From Streptomyces parvus (lineage in GTDB: Bacteria > Actinomycetota > Actinomycetes > Streptomycetales > Streptomycetaceae): a stretch of DNA of 64,000 nucleotides. The notes below the pieces were generated by a model. That model did not search any database, was not told the origin of the DNA, and saw nothing but the letters and a program-made list of their open reading frames with translations. Shown here piece by piece: positions 52,703-60,810 of the stretch. The number at the start of each line of letters is the position of its first letter. The first letter of the stretch is position 1. Both the position numbers and the translations under genes were made by a program. Where the stretch lies: positions 2,728,001 to 2,792,000 of the forward strand of contig NZ_CP135079.1 in assembly GCF_032121415.1 (NCBI RefSeq). The letters are read 5' to 3'.

Positions 52703-53395
52703 TCAGGAACCTGCATGCTCGGTCCGCATATGGCCGTCGATTTCCCGGATGACTTCGCGCAGCGCCTCGTGCGAAACCCACGGAACCCAACGCGTCACAT
52801 TGGCGGACAACACCGCGGGCTGCGGAAATGTCACGAGCACCGATTGGGCGTCGGCGGCCAGTCCGGAGAAGGTCTCGCCGCAGAACGGATGCTCCGCGTC
52901 GATGAAAGCCGCCAGCGAATCGGACAGCGACGGATACTCGCCGTCGTAGATCCAGTTGGCGCCGAACCCGAAAAGCTCCGGAAAGCGCGCCGCCGCCTCC
53001 CAGTCCGCCAGGGGAAGATCGGCGAATCCGGATTCCGGCTCCTGTTCGGCCGCCCGGAGCAACCCGGCCAGCGTGCGCAGGTAGTCGTCTCCGGAAACGC
53101 CGCCGCGCGCCTCGTCCAGCCGTTCGGTGAACGTACGGGGGAAAAACGGCGGGCCCTCCGACCGCACGAGGTCGGCCGTGTGGTCGAGCAGGGCGGCAAC
53201 GGAGGCGACGGGTGACAGCCAGCGTGTCGAGTCGGCGGCCCCCATCGTGCGGACGAGGCGCCTGAGCTCGTCGTTCAGGTCCAGAGCGCCCTGCGACCGC
53301 TGAGCGCGCAGCGCTGTCTCGACCACGCGTCTGACCGGCCCGTCGTTGAAGAGGGCACCGGTGTGCGAGATCACGTCGCGATCATCTCCATGCAA
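52703..53395 (-). CDS. Unknown protein, probable immunity protein of the RNase A-like toxin
   Basis: 230 residues, soluble and helical with FPELFGFGANWIYDGEYPSL near 138-157 (reminiscent of the FPEL motif in the neighbouring CdiI-like protein) and an acidic C-terminus. It lies directly downstream (13 bases) of the full toxin on the same strand, the usual place for the cognate immunity gene. The family is not recognised; function is inferred from position. ATG at 53393-53395. Confidence 0.55.
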   Translation of the reverse strand: MHGDDRDVISHTGALFNDGPVRRVVETALRAQRSQGALDLNDELRRLVRTMGAADSTRWLSPVASVAALLDHTADLVRSEGPPFFPRTFTERLDEARGGVSGDDYLRTLAGLLRAAEQEPESGFADLPLADWEAAARFPELFGFGANWIYDGEYPSLSDSLAAFIDAEHPFCGETFSGLAADAQSVLVTFPQPAVLSANVTRWVPWVSHEALREVIREIDGHMRTEHAGS

Positions 53396-53408
53396 GGTCC
53401 GGGGGGTC

Positions 53409-55145
53409 TCAGGGGGCCACAGGGTACGACGTGATCACCACGAAAGGGGGGTCCATGCCCTTCTGGTACTTCAGGGCGACCTGAGCGGAGCGGACTTCGC
53501 TCGCGGTCGCCCCCATTCCGTGCGCATCATAGTCGGCGCGCTCGACGGTGCGCCCGGTGGCGTCCGGGAAGGTGAGGGTCAGCGGCGGGGATATCTTGGA
53601 GTTGTTCGGGTCCCACGCCGGGTTGTTCCTTTCCCGCTGCTGCACCCGCTCGATCCATTTCTCGATCCGGTCCGCATTGTCGATGTCGTCGAGGGCAGCC
53701 TGGGTGTACCGCTGCGCGGATGGGAGATCCTTGTACGACGAAGCGGACGGCGCGTTGTTCTGGTCGCGCAGTCGCTGGGTCAGCTGGTCGTCGGTGAGCC
53801 CGATGTGTTTGTCCACACCGTGGCTGTTCCCGATGCCTTCCTGACTCGCGAGGTCGAGCGGAAAGAAATGGTCCTTCGGATCCTCGCCCGGAACCAGGTA
53901 TTGGTGTTCTTTCTTGAAGTCGTTCAGGGCCCGCGCACCGAACGCCTCGGCCCGCGCCTCCTCCGCGTGGAACGAGGGCGCGCTCCGGTGCGCCTCGTCC
54001 AGTGGCGCCATCAGTGCGTCCAGCTTAGGCACCAGTGCGTTGACGCGGGAGTTGTACTCGGTGACGATCGCGTTCAGTTTCGCGGTGTCGATGTTGAGGA
54101 CGATACCCGCACCGATCTGGGCGGCGCCCTTGACGACGCCCTTCGCCACGCCCTTGACGAACCCTTTGACGTCGTCCATGCCGACGCCGTCCTTGAGGTC
54201 CACCTCGACCTTGGGTACGGCATCCTTGACGGCATCCCAGTACACGTCCCAGACCTCGCCGTTGACGTACACGGCCGCCTCGGCGAACTGGTACAGCAGA
54301 TCGCTGACCTTCTGGGCGGTGTCGAACAACACCGTCATCACCGGATGCGTAGCCGTGGGCGAGGACGCCGAGTCGTGCTTCCACTGGTAGCCCGCGGTGC
54401 TCGTGCCCCACGCCGTCGTGCCCCACAGCGAGCTGCAGAACTGGCGCATGGCATCGTGCCATTCGCTGTTGCTCTGCTGCGTGATGCTGCTGACATTGCC
54501 CGTCAAGCCGCTCTCGGTCATGGAGAGCGTCATGGTCATCTCCATCCACGCCTTGGAGAGCGAGTTGAGATGGTGCTGCTGCGGGTACGGGTAGACCTCT
54601 GCGACCTTGCCCATCCGGAAGGCGTGCTTCACCACCGGCCGCAGCACGTCGCGGATCGGCTCCGGCACCCATTCGAGCAGCGAACGGATCCAGCCGTCGC
54701 CGCCGTCGTCGTCGCCCCACTTCAGGTTCGGGACGGAGCCGTAGCCAGGTACTTTCTGGATGACGCTCGGGAGCGGCTGGGTGACCGCCTTCGTCCGGCC
54801 CGTGGGGTCGTTGGCCGCTTCGGCCTTGGCGTAGTTGTTGGCCGTGGAGGTGAAGCCGACCGCAGCGCCGCCGATGCTGACGACACTCCTCGCCCACACC
54901 TCGAGAAACCGGTTGCCCACCTTCACGTACGAGGCGGCGAAGGCCTGGGGGGCCGTGCCGTAGCCGCCGGCGTCCGGGTACTGCCTCAGCTTGTCCAGGA
55001 GGCCCTTGGCGCCTCTGTCCATGGGCGTCTGCTGCATCGCCACGCCGCTCGCGACCCTGAACAGGTCCGCCGGTTTGACGTCAATGGTGCCGTTCTGCCC
55101 AGGAGCCTGCGGGCTCGACGGCGAGCCGGAGCCCGGTCCCGCCAT
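53409..55145 (-). CDS. Type VII-secreted polymorphic toxin with C-terminal RNase A-like domain
   Basis: 578 residues. No signal peptide. The N-terminal 130 residues are Gly/Pro-rich then helical, the middle (about 130-440) has WXG/LXG-like helices (for example ALMAPLDEAHRSAPSFHAEE), and the last 137 residues are an RNase A-like CdiA-CT toxin domain: HGVDKHIGLTDDQLTQRLRD (442-461), SSYKDLPSAQRYTQAALDDI, ending PPFVVITSYPVAP. Such toxins cleave RNA in competing cells. Start ATG overlaps the WXG100 stop by one base (TGATG), and the presumed immunity gene follows. Confidence 0.75.
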   Translation of the reverse strand: MAGPGSGSPSSPQAPGQNGTIDVKPADLFRVASGVAMQQTPMDRGAKGLLDKLRQYPDAGGYGTAPQAFAASYVKVGNRFLEVWARSVVSIGGAAVGFTSTANNYAKAEAANDPTGRTKAVTQPLPSVIQKVPGYGSVPNLKWGDDDGGDGWIRSLLEWVPEPIRDVLRPVVKHAFRMGKVAEVYPYPQQHHLNSLSKAWMEMTMTLSMTESGLTGNVSSITQQSNSEWHDAMRQFCSSLWGTTAWGTSTAGYQWKHDSASSPTATHPVMTVLFDTAQKVSDLLYQFAEAAVYVNGEVWDVYWDAVKDAVPKVEVDLKDGVGMDDVKGFVKGVAKGVVKGAAQIGAGIVLNIDTAKLNAIVTEYNSRVNALVPKLDALMAPLDEAHRSAPSFHAEEARAEAFGARALNDFKKEHQYLVPGEDPKDHFFPLDLASQEGIGNSHGVDKHIGLTDDQLTQRLRDQNNAPSASSYKDLPSAQRYTQAALDDIDNADRIEKWIERVQQRERNNPAWDPNNSKISPPLTLTFPDATGRTVERADYDAHGMGATASEVRSAQVALKYQKGMDPPFVVITSYPVAP

Positions 55146-55447
55146 CAGCCGACACCCCAGCCCCGCAGCACCGCCCGGTGTGCCGCGGCATAGTTGACGT
55201 GCCCCTTGGTGACGACCTCGTGCAGCCACTTCTGTGCCGCCCGCAGGTCCTGAGCGGAGTGGTCCCACTTGTCGAGCTCGTCGACGAAGGCCTCGCGGGC
55301 CTCGCCTTCCCAGCTGAGAACGGCCTTCTCCGCCCGGCCGTACAAGAGGTCCAGCTGCTCGTTGAGCTTCTTCAGAATGTCCTCGAGCTCGCCGGTCAGA
55401 CTCCGCAGCGTCGCGAAGTCGACCGTTATGTGGTCGTCGTCCGCCAT
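55145..55447 (-). CDS. WXG100-family protein
   Basis: 100 residues with two helices and the W-x-G turn in LSWEGEAREAF (about 46-56), typical of ESX/type VII substrates or chaperone partners. ATG at 55445-55447 has a GGGGGG site seven bases upstream; GTG at 55466-55468 (GTGA overlap with the preceding gene) is the alternative. It is the immediate upstream partner of the toxin and probably escorts it to the secretion machine, whose genes are not in this window. Confidence 0.75.
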   Translation of the reverse strand: MADDDHITVDFATLRSLTGELEDILKKLNEQLDLLYGRAEKAVLSWEGEAREAFVDELDKWDHSAQDLRAAQKWLHEVVTKGHVNYAAAHRAVLRGWGVG

Positions 55448-55464
55448 CCCTGGTCCCCCCTTGC

Positions 55465-55866
55465 TCACAGATCGTCGAGGCTGCTCCGCGACGCCTCGGC
55501 GACCGGATTCGGCGTCGAGAGCTCAGCGGCCTCGGCCTTCACATCCGTCTCGACCTGGACCTGCCGCAGCCGCTCCATGATGTCGAGTTCCTGCTCCGAG
55601 AACCCGTCCCTGCTCAGCCGCACGCCCTGCTCAAGGCGCTGAAGGACCATGCGGATGCGCACGGCGTCCTCGGCGGCGCCCCGGTGCAGAGCTCGGTACG
55701 CCTTGGCCGCCGGCCCGCGCCAGCCCGCCTCGATGCTGTCGACAACGGCGTCCATGCGCTTGATCTGAGTGTCGAGATGAGTCTGCATCGCGTCGAGGTC
55801 GTCGGCGAGGACGGTCAGTCGATCGCCTTTGACCCGCAGTCTGCTCTGTCCACCTTCGTCGCTCAT
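55465..55866 (-). CDS. WXG100-like protein, first gene of the toxin operon
   Basis: 133 residues; two long helices with the WXG-like turn GWRGPAAKAYRAL (about 48-60) and a C-terminal acidic extension ending SRSSLDDL. Such non-canonical WRG proteins commonly pair with a second WXG100 protein. ATG at 55864-55866 follows a GGGGGG stretch. The operon's promoter should lie in the 170 bases upstream, before the tRNA terminator. Confidence 0.65.
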   Translation of the reverse strand: MSDEGGQSRLRVKGDRLTVLADDLDAMQTHLDTQIKRMDAVVDSIEAGWRGPAAKAYRALHRGAAEDAVRIRMVLQRLEQGVRLSRDGFSEQELDIMERLRQVQVETDVKAEAAELSTPNPVAEASRSSLDDL

Positions 55867-56035
55867 GGATGGCCCCCCGGGTCCGTGGTGGTCAACAGCG
55901 TTGCCCCCGCCGCCACTTCCGTTGCAGGTGACACCCTATCAACGCCCCTGTCAGGGCACGGAGGCGGCAGATCGCCCCACCGAAGGGCCGCCCTTCACCC
56001 GCCGGCCCGGCTCTCGCGCGAGGAGGAGCCGAAAC

Positions 56036-56077
56036 GACGAGATCCCGCCCGATCTTTCGATCGGGCGGGATCTCGTC
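56036..56077 (-). terminator. Hairpin terminator of the tRNA-Ala gene
   Basis: Perfect 19-base arms 56036-56054 and 56059-56077, 4-base loop (tttc), about 35 bases past the 3' end of the leftward tRNA gene. It also insulates the toxin operon from tRNA transcription. Confidence 0.85.
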
Positions 56078-56112
56078 ACCGTTCCCGAGAGCTACTCGCG
56101 AACTGTCGGTTG

Positions 56113-56186
56113 TGGACCTGTGGGGATTTGAACCCCAGACCCCCTCGATGCGAACGAGGTGCGCTACCAGACTGCGCCACAGGCCC
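56113..56186 (-). tRNA. tRNA-Ala (CGC)
   Basis: Minus-strand cloverleaf of 74 nt from G at 56186 to the discriminator A at 56113. Acceptor stem GGGCCTG pairs with CAGGTCC and has the G3-U70 pair that specifies alanine. The anticodon loop is TTCGCAT with anticodon CGC (GCG codons), closed by CCTCG/CGAGG; the T-loop is GGTTCAAATCC. CCA is not encoded. A hairpin terminator follows. Confidence 0.95.
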
Positions 56187-56293
56187 TTGCGACGTGTGAA
56201 ACTCTAGCACCCTCACAGGGGTGCTTGGAAATCCGTTCCTCCGCTGGTCAGCGGTGTCGGGTTTCCCGGTGCCCCCGGGTGCTCCCGGGGGCC

Positions 56294-57511
56294 TCACTCA
56301 TTGGCCGCACGCGGCCGGTCCTCGTCGTCGTACTGGTCGAAGAGCGGGGTCCGGCCCCCGTCGCGGTTGCGGCGGGACTGGTTCGTGCGCTGGCGCGGGG
56401 CCGGGTCGACCGCGGGGGCCGTCGGGTGCGACGTGCCCGTCTGGGTGGGCTCGGCGGTGCTGGAGCGGGCCGCGCTCCAGGTCTCCGGGTCGCCGACCTC
56501 CACACCGCCCGTGGCCCGGGGGGCGACGGGCGCGGTGACGTAGGTGGGCAGTGGTACGGGGACGGGCTCCCAGCTGTCGCCCTGGACGCGGCCTCGTTCG
56601 CGCTGCTGGTCCACCCACTCCGCGTGGTCCGTCTGCTCGACGAGAGCGCGGCGGCCGGCCTCCTGCGGGGAGACCGTGGGGGTCGGTTCCGGCTCCGCGT
56701 GGTGCGCTTCGGAGTCGTCGTCCGGCTCGGCGGAATCGGAGGCCGCGGGCTGGTTCCGGCGCGGGCGGTTCTCCCGCAGCCGCTGCGCCGCGTCCTCGGC
56801 CCGGCGGCGGTCCATCGTGAAGGCGAACCGTCGGCGTTCCTGGGCCCGCAGATGCACGATGTACGTGCTCAGCAGCACGGCCGGCACCGCGGGCGCCCAG
56901 AGGAAGCCGAGGCCGCCGACCGCCGCGACGATCGCGCCGAGGGTGAAGGCCAGGAAGAGGACGACGGTGGTCCGCCTGCGCCGCGCCAGGACCTGGGAGC
57001 GCTGGGCGCGCCGGGCCCGCTCGGCGTCGGCCGCACCGGAGCGCGGGCGCCGGGCGGGGGGCACGTGCTCCCCGGGCCGGCGTTCGTGCGCCGGGCGGGC
57101 CGGGTGCTGACGGTCCGGGGGCTGGTGCCCCGCAAGCCGGTCGTGCGCCGGGCGGTCGGATGCCTGGTGGCCCGGGGCGCGCTCGGGCGCGTGGGCCGGG
57201 TCGCTCAGCCGGGCTTCCGTGTGCGCCGGAGGCGCGGCAAAGGCCCGGACGTCCACGGACTCCATACGGTCCGTTTCCCGGTCCGGGTCGACCTCGGGCC
57301 CCGCCTCCTCGGCAGTGCGCTCCCGCAGCTCCTTGGCGTAACGGCGCTCCATCGCCGCCCGGCCGGACAGCAGCCGGATGGCGGTGCTGAAGCGTTCCGT
57401 CGGACGCGCTTCGTTCAGCTCGTCCTGCCTGCGGAGCCACATCGGCACCAAGTAGGCGGCCCAGGCCCCGACGATGACTGCGTAGATGAGGCCGCTGCTG
57501 CTCACGCTCAC
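56294..57511 (-). CDS. sepX: SepX/GlpR-like cell-division membrane protein
   Basis: 405 residues. An N-terminal membrane helix (about 7-26, GLIYAVIVGAWAAYLVPMWL), the cytoplasmic RRQDELNEARPTERFSTAIR block, a disordered His/Pro/Arg-rich region, two membrane helices (about 184-221) and a disordered acidic tail. This matches the actinobacterial membrane protein called SepX in Streptomyces and GlpR in Corynebacterium, where GlpR is the receptor for the MoeA-like protein Glp and links it to the divisome. Here too the glp/moeA homolog lies in the same leftward cluster (59496-60806). The identification is by motif and context, not alignment. Confidence 0.65.
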   Translation of the reverse strand: MSVSSSGLIYAVIVGAWAAYLVPMWLRRQDELNEARPTERFSTAIRLLSGRAAMERRYAKELRERTAEEAGPEVDPDRETDRMESVDVRAFAAPPAHTEARLSDPAHAPERAPGHQASDRPAHDRLAGHQPPDRQHPARPAHERRPGEHVPPARRPRSGAADAERARRAQRSQVLARRRRTTVVLFLAFTLGAIVAAVGGLGFLWAPAVPAVLLSTYIVHLRAQERRRFAFTMDRRRAEDAAQRLRENRPRRNQPAASDSAEPDDDSEAHHAEPEPTPTVSPQEAGRRALVEQTDHAEWVDQQRERGRVQGDSWEPVPVPLPTYVTAPVAPRATGGVEVGDPETWSAARSSTAEPTQTGTSHPTAPAVDPAPRQRTNQSRRNRDGGRTPLFDQYDDEDRPRAANE

Positions 57512-57667
57512 ACCGTAGAGGGGTTTGCGCGGAAGGATCCGCCAATTGGCCCGGTGTGTCGCACGATCCGGCTGATATCAGGGACTTTTTTTGTGATGGT
57601 TCGGATCAACGGACGCCGATAGCCCTATCCAATGTGGTCACCCGGCGATCAAATTCGAACACATATT
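57512..57667. other. Intergenic region with AT-rich centre
   Basis: 156 bases between the GNAT and SepX-like genes on the same strand. It includes AT-rich tracts (cacatattttatttcttcgg near the GNAT stop, gactttttttgtgatgg) and probably holds the promoter of the SepX-like gene. No repeat structure or small gene was recognised. Confidence 0.4.
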
Positions 57668-58291
57668 TTATTTCTTCGGTCGCCCCGGGCGATCCGGCGC
57701 CCCCGGCCGCGACCGGCGCCACCGGCGGAGCATCCCCTCGGGCACTTCCTCGGCGGTGAGCGCGAAGATCAGGTGGTCGCGCCAGGCGCCGTCGATGTGG
57801 AGATAGCGCGGGCGCACGCCCTCCGAACGGAATCCGAGTTTCTCCACCACCCTGCGGCTGGGCGCGTTCTCCGGGCGAATGCAGACCTCGATCCGGTGCA
57901 GGCCCACCGTGCGGAAGCAGTGGTCCACCGCGAGCGCCACCGCCGTCGGCATGACTCCGCGTCCGGCGACGCCGCGGTCGACCCAGTAGCCGATATGGCC
58001 GGAGCACATCGAGCCCCAGGTGATCCCCGCGACCGTGAGCTGGCCGACCAGCCGGCCCTCGTACTCGATGGCGAACGGCAGCATCCGCCCCGCGTTCGCC
58101 TCGGCGCGCAGGTGGCGCACCATCTGCCGGTACGTGGGACGCTGCGCCGTCGGGCCGCCGGGGGCGGGCGGCGGGACGGTGGCCTCCCAGGGGCGCAGCC
58201 AGTCGCGGTTGCGCCGGTTGACCTCACGCCAGACCCGCTGGTCACGCATCCTTATCGGACGCAGGACGATCTCGCCGTCGGTCAGCGTCAC
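57668..58291 (-). CDS. rimJ: RimJ-type GNAT acetyltransferase
   Basis: 207 residues: GEIVLRPIRMRDQRVWREVN at the start, GHIGYWVDRGVAGRGVMPTA (acetyl-CoA loop) and APSRRVVEKLGFRSEGVRPR near the end. RimJ-type proteins acetylate N-termini of ribosomal or other proteins. In corynebacteria rimJ is part of the galU-glp-rimJ-glpR cluster, and here it occupies the same slot between mogA and the sepX/glpR-like gene. ATG at 58289-58291, 17 bases downstream of mogA's end. Confidence 0.8.
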   Translation of the reverse strand: MTLTDGEIVLRPIRMRDQRVWREVNRRNRDWLRPWEATVPPPAPGGPTAQRPTYRQMVRHLRAEANAGRMLPFAIEYEGRLVGQLTVAGITWGSMCSGHIGYWVDRGVAGRGVMPTAVALAVDHCFRTVGLHRIEVCIRPENAPSRRVVEKLGFRSEGVRPRYLHIDGAWRDHLIFALTAEEVPEGMLRRWRRSRPGAPDRPGRPKK

Positions 58292-58308
58292 CGGCCAGGT
58301 CGCGATGT

Positions 58309-58890
58309 TCAGCTCGGGCTCCCCGGTCGGGGGTGGTCGCCGCCGCGGAGCTGGTCGACGGCGTGCACCAGGATCCGGCCGAGGACGGCGAGCCCGTCCT
58401 TCACCCCGCCGGTGGAGCCGGGGAGGTTGACGATCAGCGTGCGGGAGGCGACGCCCGCGAGGCCCCGGGAGAGGGCGGCGGTCGGGACCTTGGCGAGGCC
58501 CTCGGCCCGGATCGCCTCCGGGATGCCGGGGATCTCGTGGTCGAGGACGCGGCGGGTGGCCTCGGGGGTGGCGTCGGTGGGCGAGACGCCCGTACCTCCG
58601 GTGGTGACGATCACGTCGTACCCGGCGGCGACGCCCGCGCGCAGGGCCGCCTCGACCGGATCGCCGTCGGGGACGACCTGCGGCCCTTCGACCGTGAAGC
58701 CGAGGCCGGTCAGCGCCTGGACGATCAACGGGCCGCCCTTGTCCGCGTACACGCCGGCGGAGGCCCGGTTGGAGGCGGTGACGACGAGGGCGCGGTACGG
58801 GGCCCCGCCGTCCGGCACGGCTCCGGTGGGCCCGGGCTCCCGCGCCGGCTGCACGTGGCCGGCGGCTCCGATGGGCTCGGGCGGCGTCAC
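58309..58890 (-). CDS. mogA: Molybdopterin adenylyltransferase (MogA/MoaB)
   Basis: 193 residues. After a 30-residue Pro/Gly tail the MogA/MoaB fold begins: RALVVTASNRASAGVYADKG, then DVIVTTGGTGVSPTDATPEA (substrate loop T-T-G-G-T-G) and TLIVNLPGSTGGVKDGL. It adenylylates molybdopterin before metal insertion by MoeA. The GTG start overlaps the moaC stop by four bases. Confidence 0.9.
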   Translation of the reverse strand: MTPPEPIGAAGHVQPAREPGPTGAVPDGGAPYRALVVTASNRASAGVYADKGGPLIVQALTGLGFTVEGPQVVPDGDPVEAALRAGVAAGYDVIVTTGGTGVSPTDATPEATRRVLDHEIPGIPEAIRAEGLAKVPTAALSRGLAGVASRTLIVNLPGSTGGVKDGLAVLGRILVHAVDQLRGGDHPRPGSPS

Positions 58891-59396
58891 GCGTCCGGTC
58901 CCGCCGGTCCCGCCGGCGTGGTGCGCCGGTAGTCGCCGGACTTGCCGCCCGACTTCGCCTCGACCCGTACGTCGGTGATGACCGCGCTCTTGTCGACCGC
59001 CTTGATCATGTCGACGACGGTCAGGGCGGCCACCGACACCGCTGTCAGGGCCTCCATCTCGACGCCCGTGCGGTCCGTCGTCTTCACGGTGGCCGTGATC
59101 TCCACCGCGTGGTCGGCCACGCTCAGGTCGACCTTCACACCGGAGACGGCCAGCGGGTGGCAGAGCGGGATCAGGTCCGGGGTGCGCTTGGCCCCCATGA
59201 TCCCGGCGATCCGGGCGGTGGCGAGGGCGTCGCCCTTGGGGACTCCTTCGCCGCGCAGCAGCTCGATCACGCGCGGCGCGACGAGCACCCGGCCGGATGC
59301 GCGGGCGACGCGGGTGGTGACGTCCTTCGCCGACACGTCGACCATGCGGGCCGCACCCGCCTCGTCGATGTGCGTCAGCCTGTTCTGCGTACTCAA
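58887..59396 (-). CDS. moaC: Cyclic pyranopterin monophosphate synthase MoaC
   Basis: 169 residues. MoaC, with MoaA, makes cyclic pyranopterin monophosphate, the first step of molybdenum-cofactor synthesis. Family motifs: LTHIDEAGAARMVDVSAKD at the start, GDALATARIAGIMGAKRTPD, LIPLCHPLAVSGVKVDL and GVEMEALTAVSVAALTVVDM. The TTG at 59394-59396 (giving STQNRLTH) fits the family N-terminus and has a GGAG site; longer forms add an unrelated Pro-rich tail. The stop overlaps mogA. Confidence 0.9.
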   Translation of the reverse strand: MSTQNRLTHIDEAGAARMVDVSAKDVTTRVARASGRVLVAPRVIELLRGEGVPKGDALATARIAGIMGAKRTPDLIPLCHPLAVSGVKVDLSVADHAVEITATVKTTDRTGVEMEALTAVSVAALTVVDMIKAVDKSAVITDVRVEAKSGGKSGDYRRTTPAGPAGPDA

Positions 59397-59495
59397 CTCA
59401 CTCCGCCTAGCGGTAGGGGCACCGATGGGCCTCGGACCCGGAGGGGGTCCCCCGGAAGGCACGGCGGCAGATACCGTACCGCCACCGGGCGGCGG

Positions 59496-60806
59496 TCAGC
59501 GGAGCAGGACCACGTCCGTCTCCGTGCCGGGCTCGACCGATGTGACGTCGTCGGGGATCACGATCAGCGCGTCGGCCTGGGCCAGCGCGGCGATCAGATG
59601 CGAACCGGAACCGCCGACCGGGGTGACCGTGCCCGCCTCCGCGTCGTAACGGCCGCGCAGGAACTGACGGCGGCCGGACGGTGAGGTGAGCGCCTTTTCG
59701 GCGCGCAGCTCGGCGCGGGCCGTGGGGCGGTGCACGTCGGACAGGCCCATCAGGGCCCGGATGGCGGGGCGGACGAACAGCTCGAAGGAGACGTAGGCGG
59801 AGACCGGATTGCCCGGCAGGGCCAGCAGCGGGGTGTGGTCCGGGCCGATCGAGCCGAAGCCCTGGGGCTTGCCCGGCTGCATGGCGAGCTTGCGGAACTC
59901 GACGCCGCCGCCCGGCTCGTCCGCGTCGCCGACGGAGGACAGCGCCTCCTTGACGACGTCGTACGCGCCGACGCTGACGCCGCCCGTGGTGACGACGATG
60001 TCCGCACGGATCAGCTGGTCCTCGATGGTGGCGCGCAGCGTCTCGGCGTCGTCGGCCACCGCGCCGACCCGGTAGGCGATGGCTCCGGCGTCCCGGGCGG
60101 CGGCGGTCAGCGCGAAGCTGTTGGAGTCGTAGATCTGGCCGCCCGTCAGCCCCTCGCCGGGCTGGACCAGTTCGCTGCCGGTGGACAGGACGACCACGCG
60201 GGGGCGGGGCCGTACGACCACGGTGGAGCAGCCGATCGCCGCGAGCAGCCCGATCTGCGGCGGGCCGACGACCGATCCGGCGGCCAGGGCCAGCTCGCCC
60301 GGCTCGACATCGCTGCCGCGCTCGCGCACATGGGCGCCCGCCGTGACCGGACGGTGGACGCGGACCTCGCCGGTGGCGCCCTCCGGCGCGTCGGCGTGGG
60401 CGCGCATCCCCTCGGCCGGGCCCTCGCCCGTGCCGCCGTCCGTCCACTCGACCGGGACCACGGCCTCCGCACCGGCGGGCAGCGGGGCGCCCGTCATGAT
60501 GCGGGCCGCCTGTCCCGGTCCCACGACCTGGTCGTCGGCGAGCCCCGCGCTGCCCGCGGCGACGTCCCCGATGACGGTGAGGACCGCGGGGAACTCCTCG
60601 CTCGCGCCCTCGACATCGGCGATGCGGACCGCGTAACCGTCCATGGAGCTGTTGTCGAAGGGCGGCAGGGCCACCTCCACGACGACGTCCTTGACGAGGA
60701 CGCAGCCCTGGGCGTCGGGCAGCTGCAGCTCGATGGGCTCCAACGGCCTCACCGAGGCGAGGATGTCGTCCAGATGCTCGTCGACCGACCAGATCGTGCT
60801 GCTCAC
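59496..60806 (-). CDS. moeA: MoeA/gephyrin-like molybdopterin molybdenumtransferase (MoeA/Glp)
   Basis: 436 residues with the four MoeA subdomains: VSVDEHLDDIL-type N-terminus (WSVDEHLDDILASVRPL), LPPFDNSSMDGYAVR, APLPAGAEAVVPVEW, then PRVVVLSTGSELVQPG, VTTGGVSVGAYDVVKEAL and ALPGNPVSAYVSFELFVRP. It inserts molybdate into adenylylated molybdopterin. The GTG at 60804-60806 begins four bases after the galU stop. In corynebacteria the equivalent gene (glp) instead helps cell division with GlpR; which role dominates here cannot be told from sequence. Confidence 0.88.
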   Translation of the reverse strand: MSSTIWSVDEHLDDILASVRPLEPIELQLPDAQGCVLVKDVVVEVALPPFDNSSMDGYAVRIADVEGASEEFPAVLTVIGDVAAGSAGLADDQVVGPGQAARIMTGAPLPAGAEAVVPVEWTDGGTGEGPAEGMRAHADAPEGATGEVRVHRPVTAGAHVRERGSDVEPGELALAAGSVVGPPQIGLLAAIGCSTVVVRPRPRVVVLSTGSELVQPGEGLTGGQIYDSNSFALTAAARDAGAIAYRVGAVADDAETLRATIEDQLIRADIVVTTGGVSVGAYDVVKEALSSVGDADEPGGGVEFRKLAMQPGKPQGFGSIGPDHTPLLALPGNPVSAYVSFELFVRPAIRALMGLSDVHRPTARAELRAEKALTSPSGRRQFLRGRYDAEAGTVTPVGGSGSHLIAALAQADALIVIPDDVTSVEPGTETDVVLLR

Positions 60807-60810
60807 GGGG

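Noticed and set aside
53346..55193. Long rightward open frame over the toxin gene
   Set aside because: Low-complexity His/Val/Arg-rich shadow of the toxin on the other strand.
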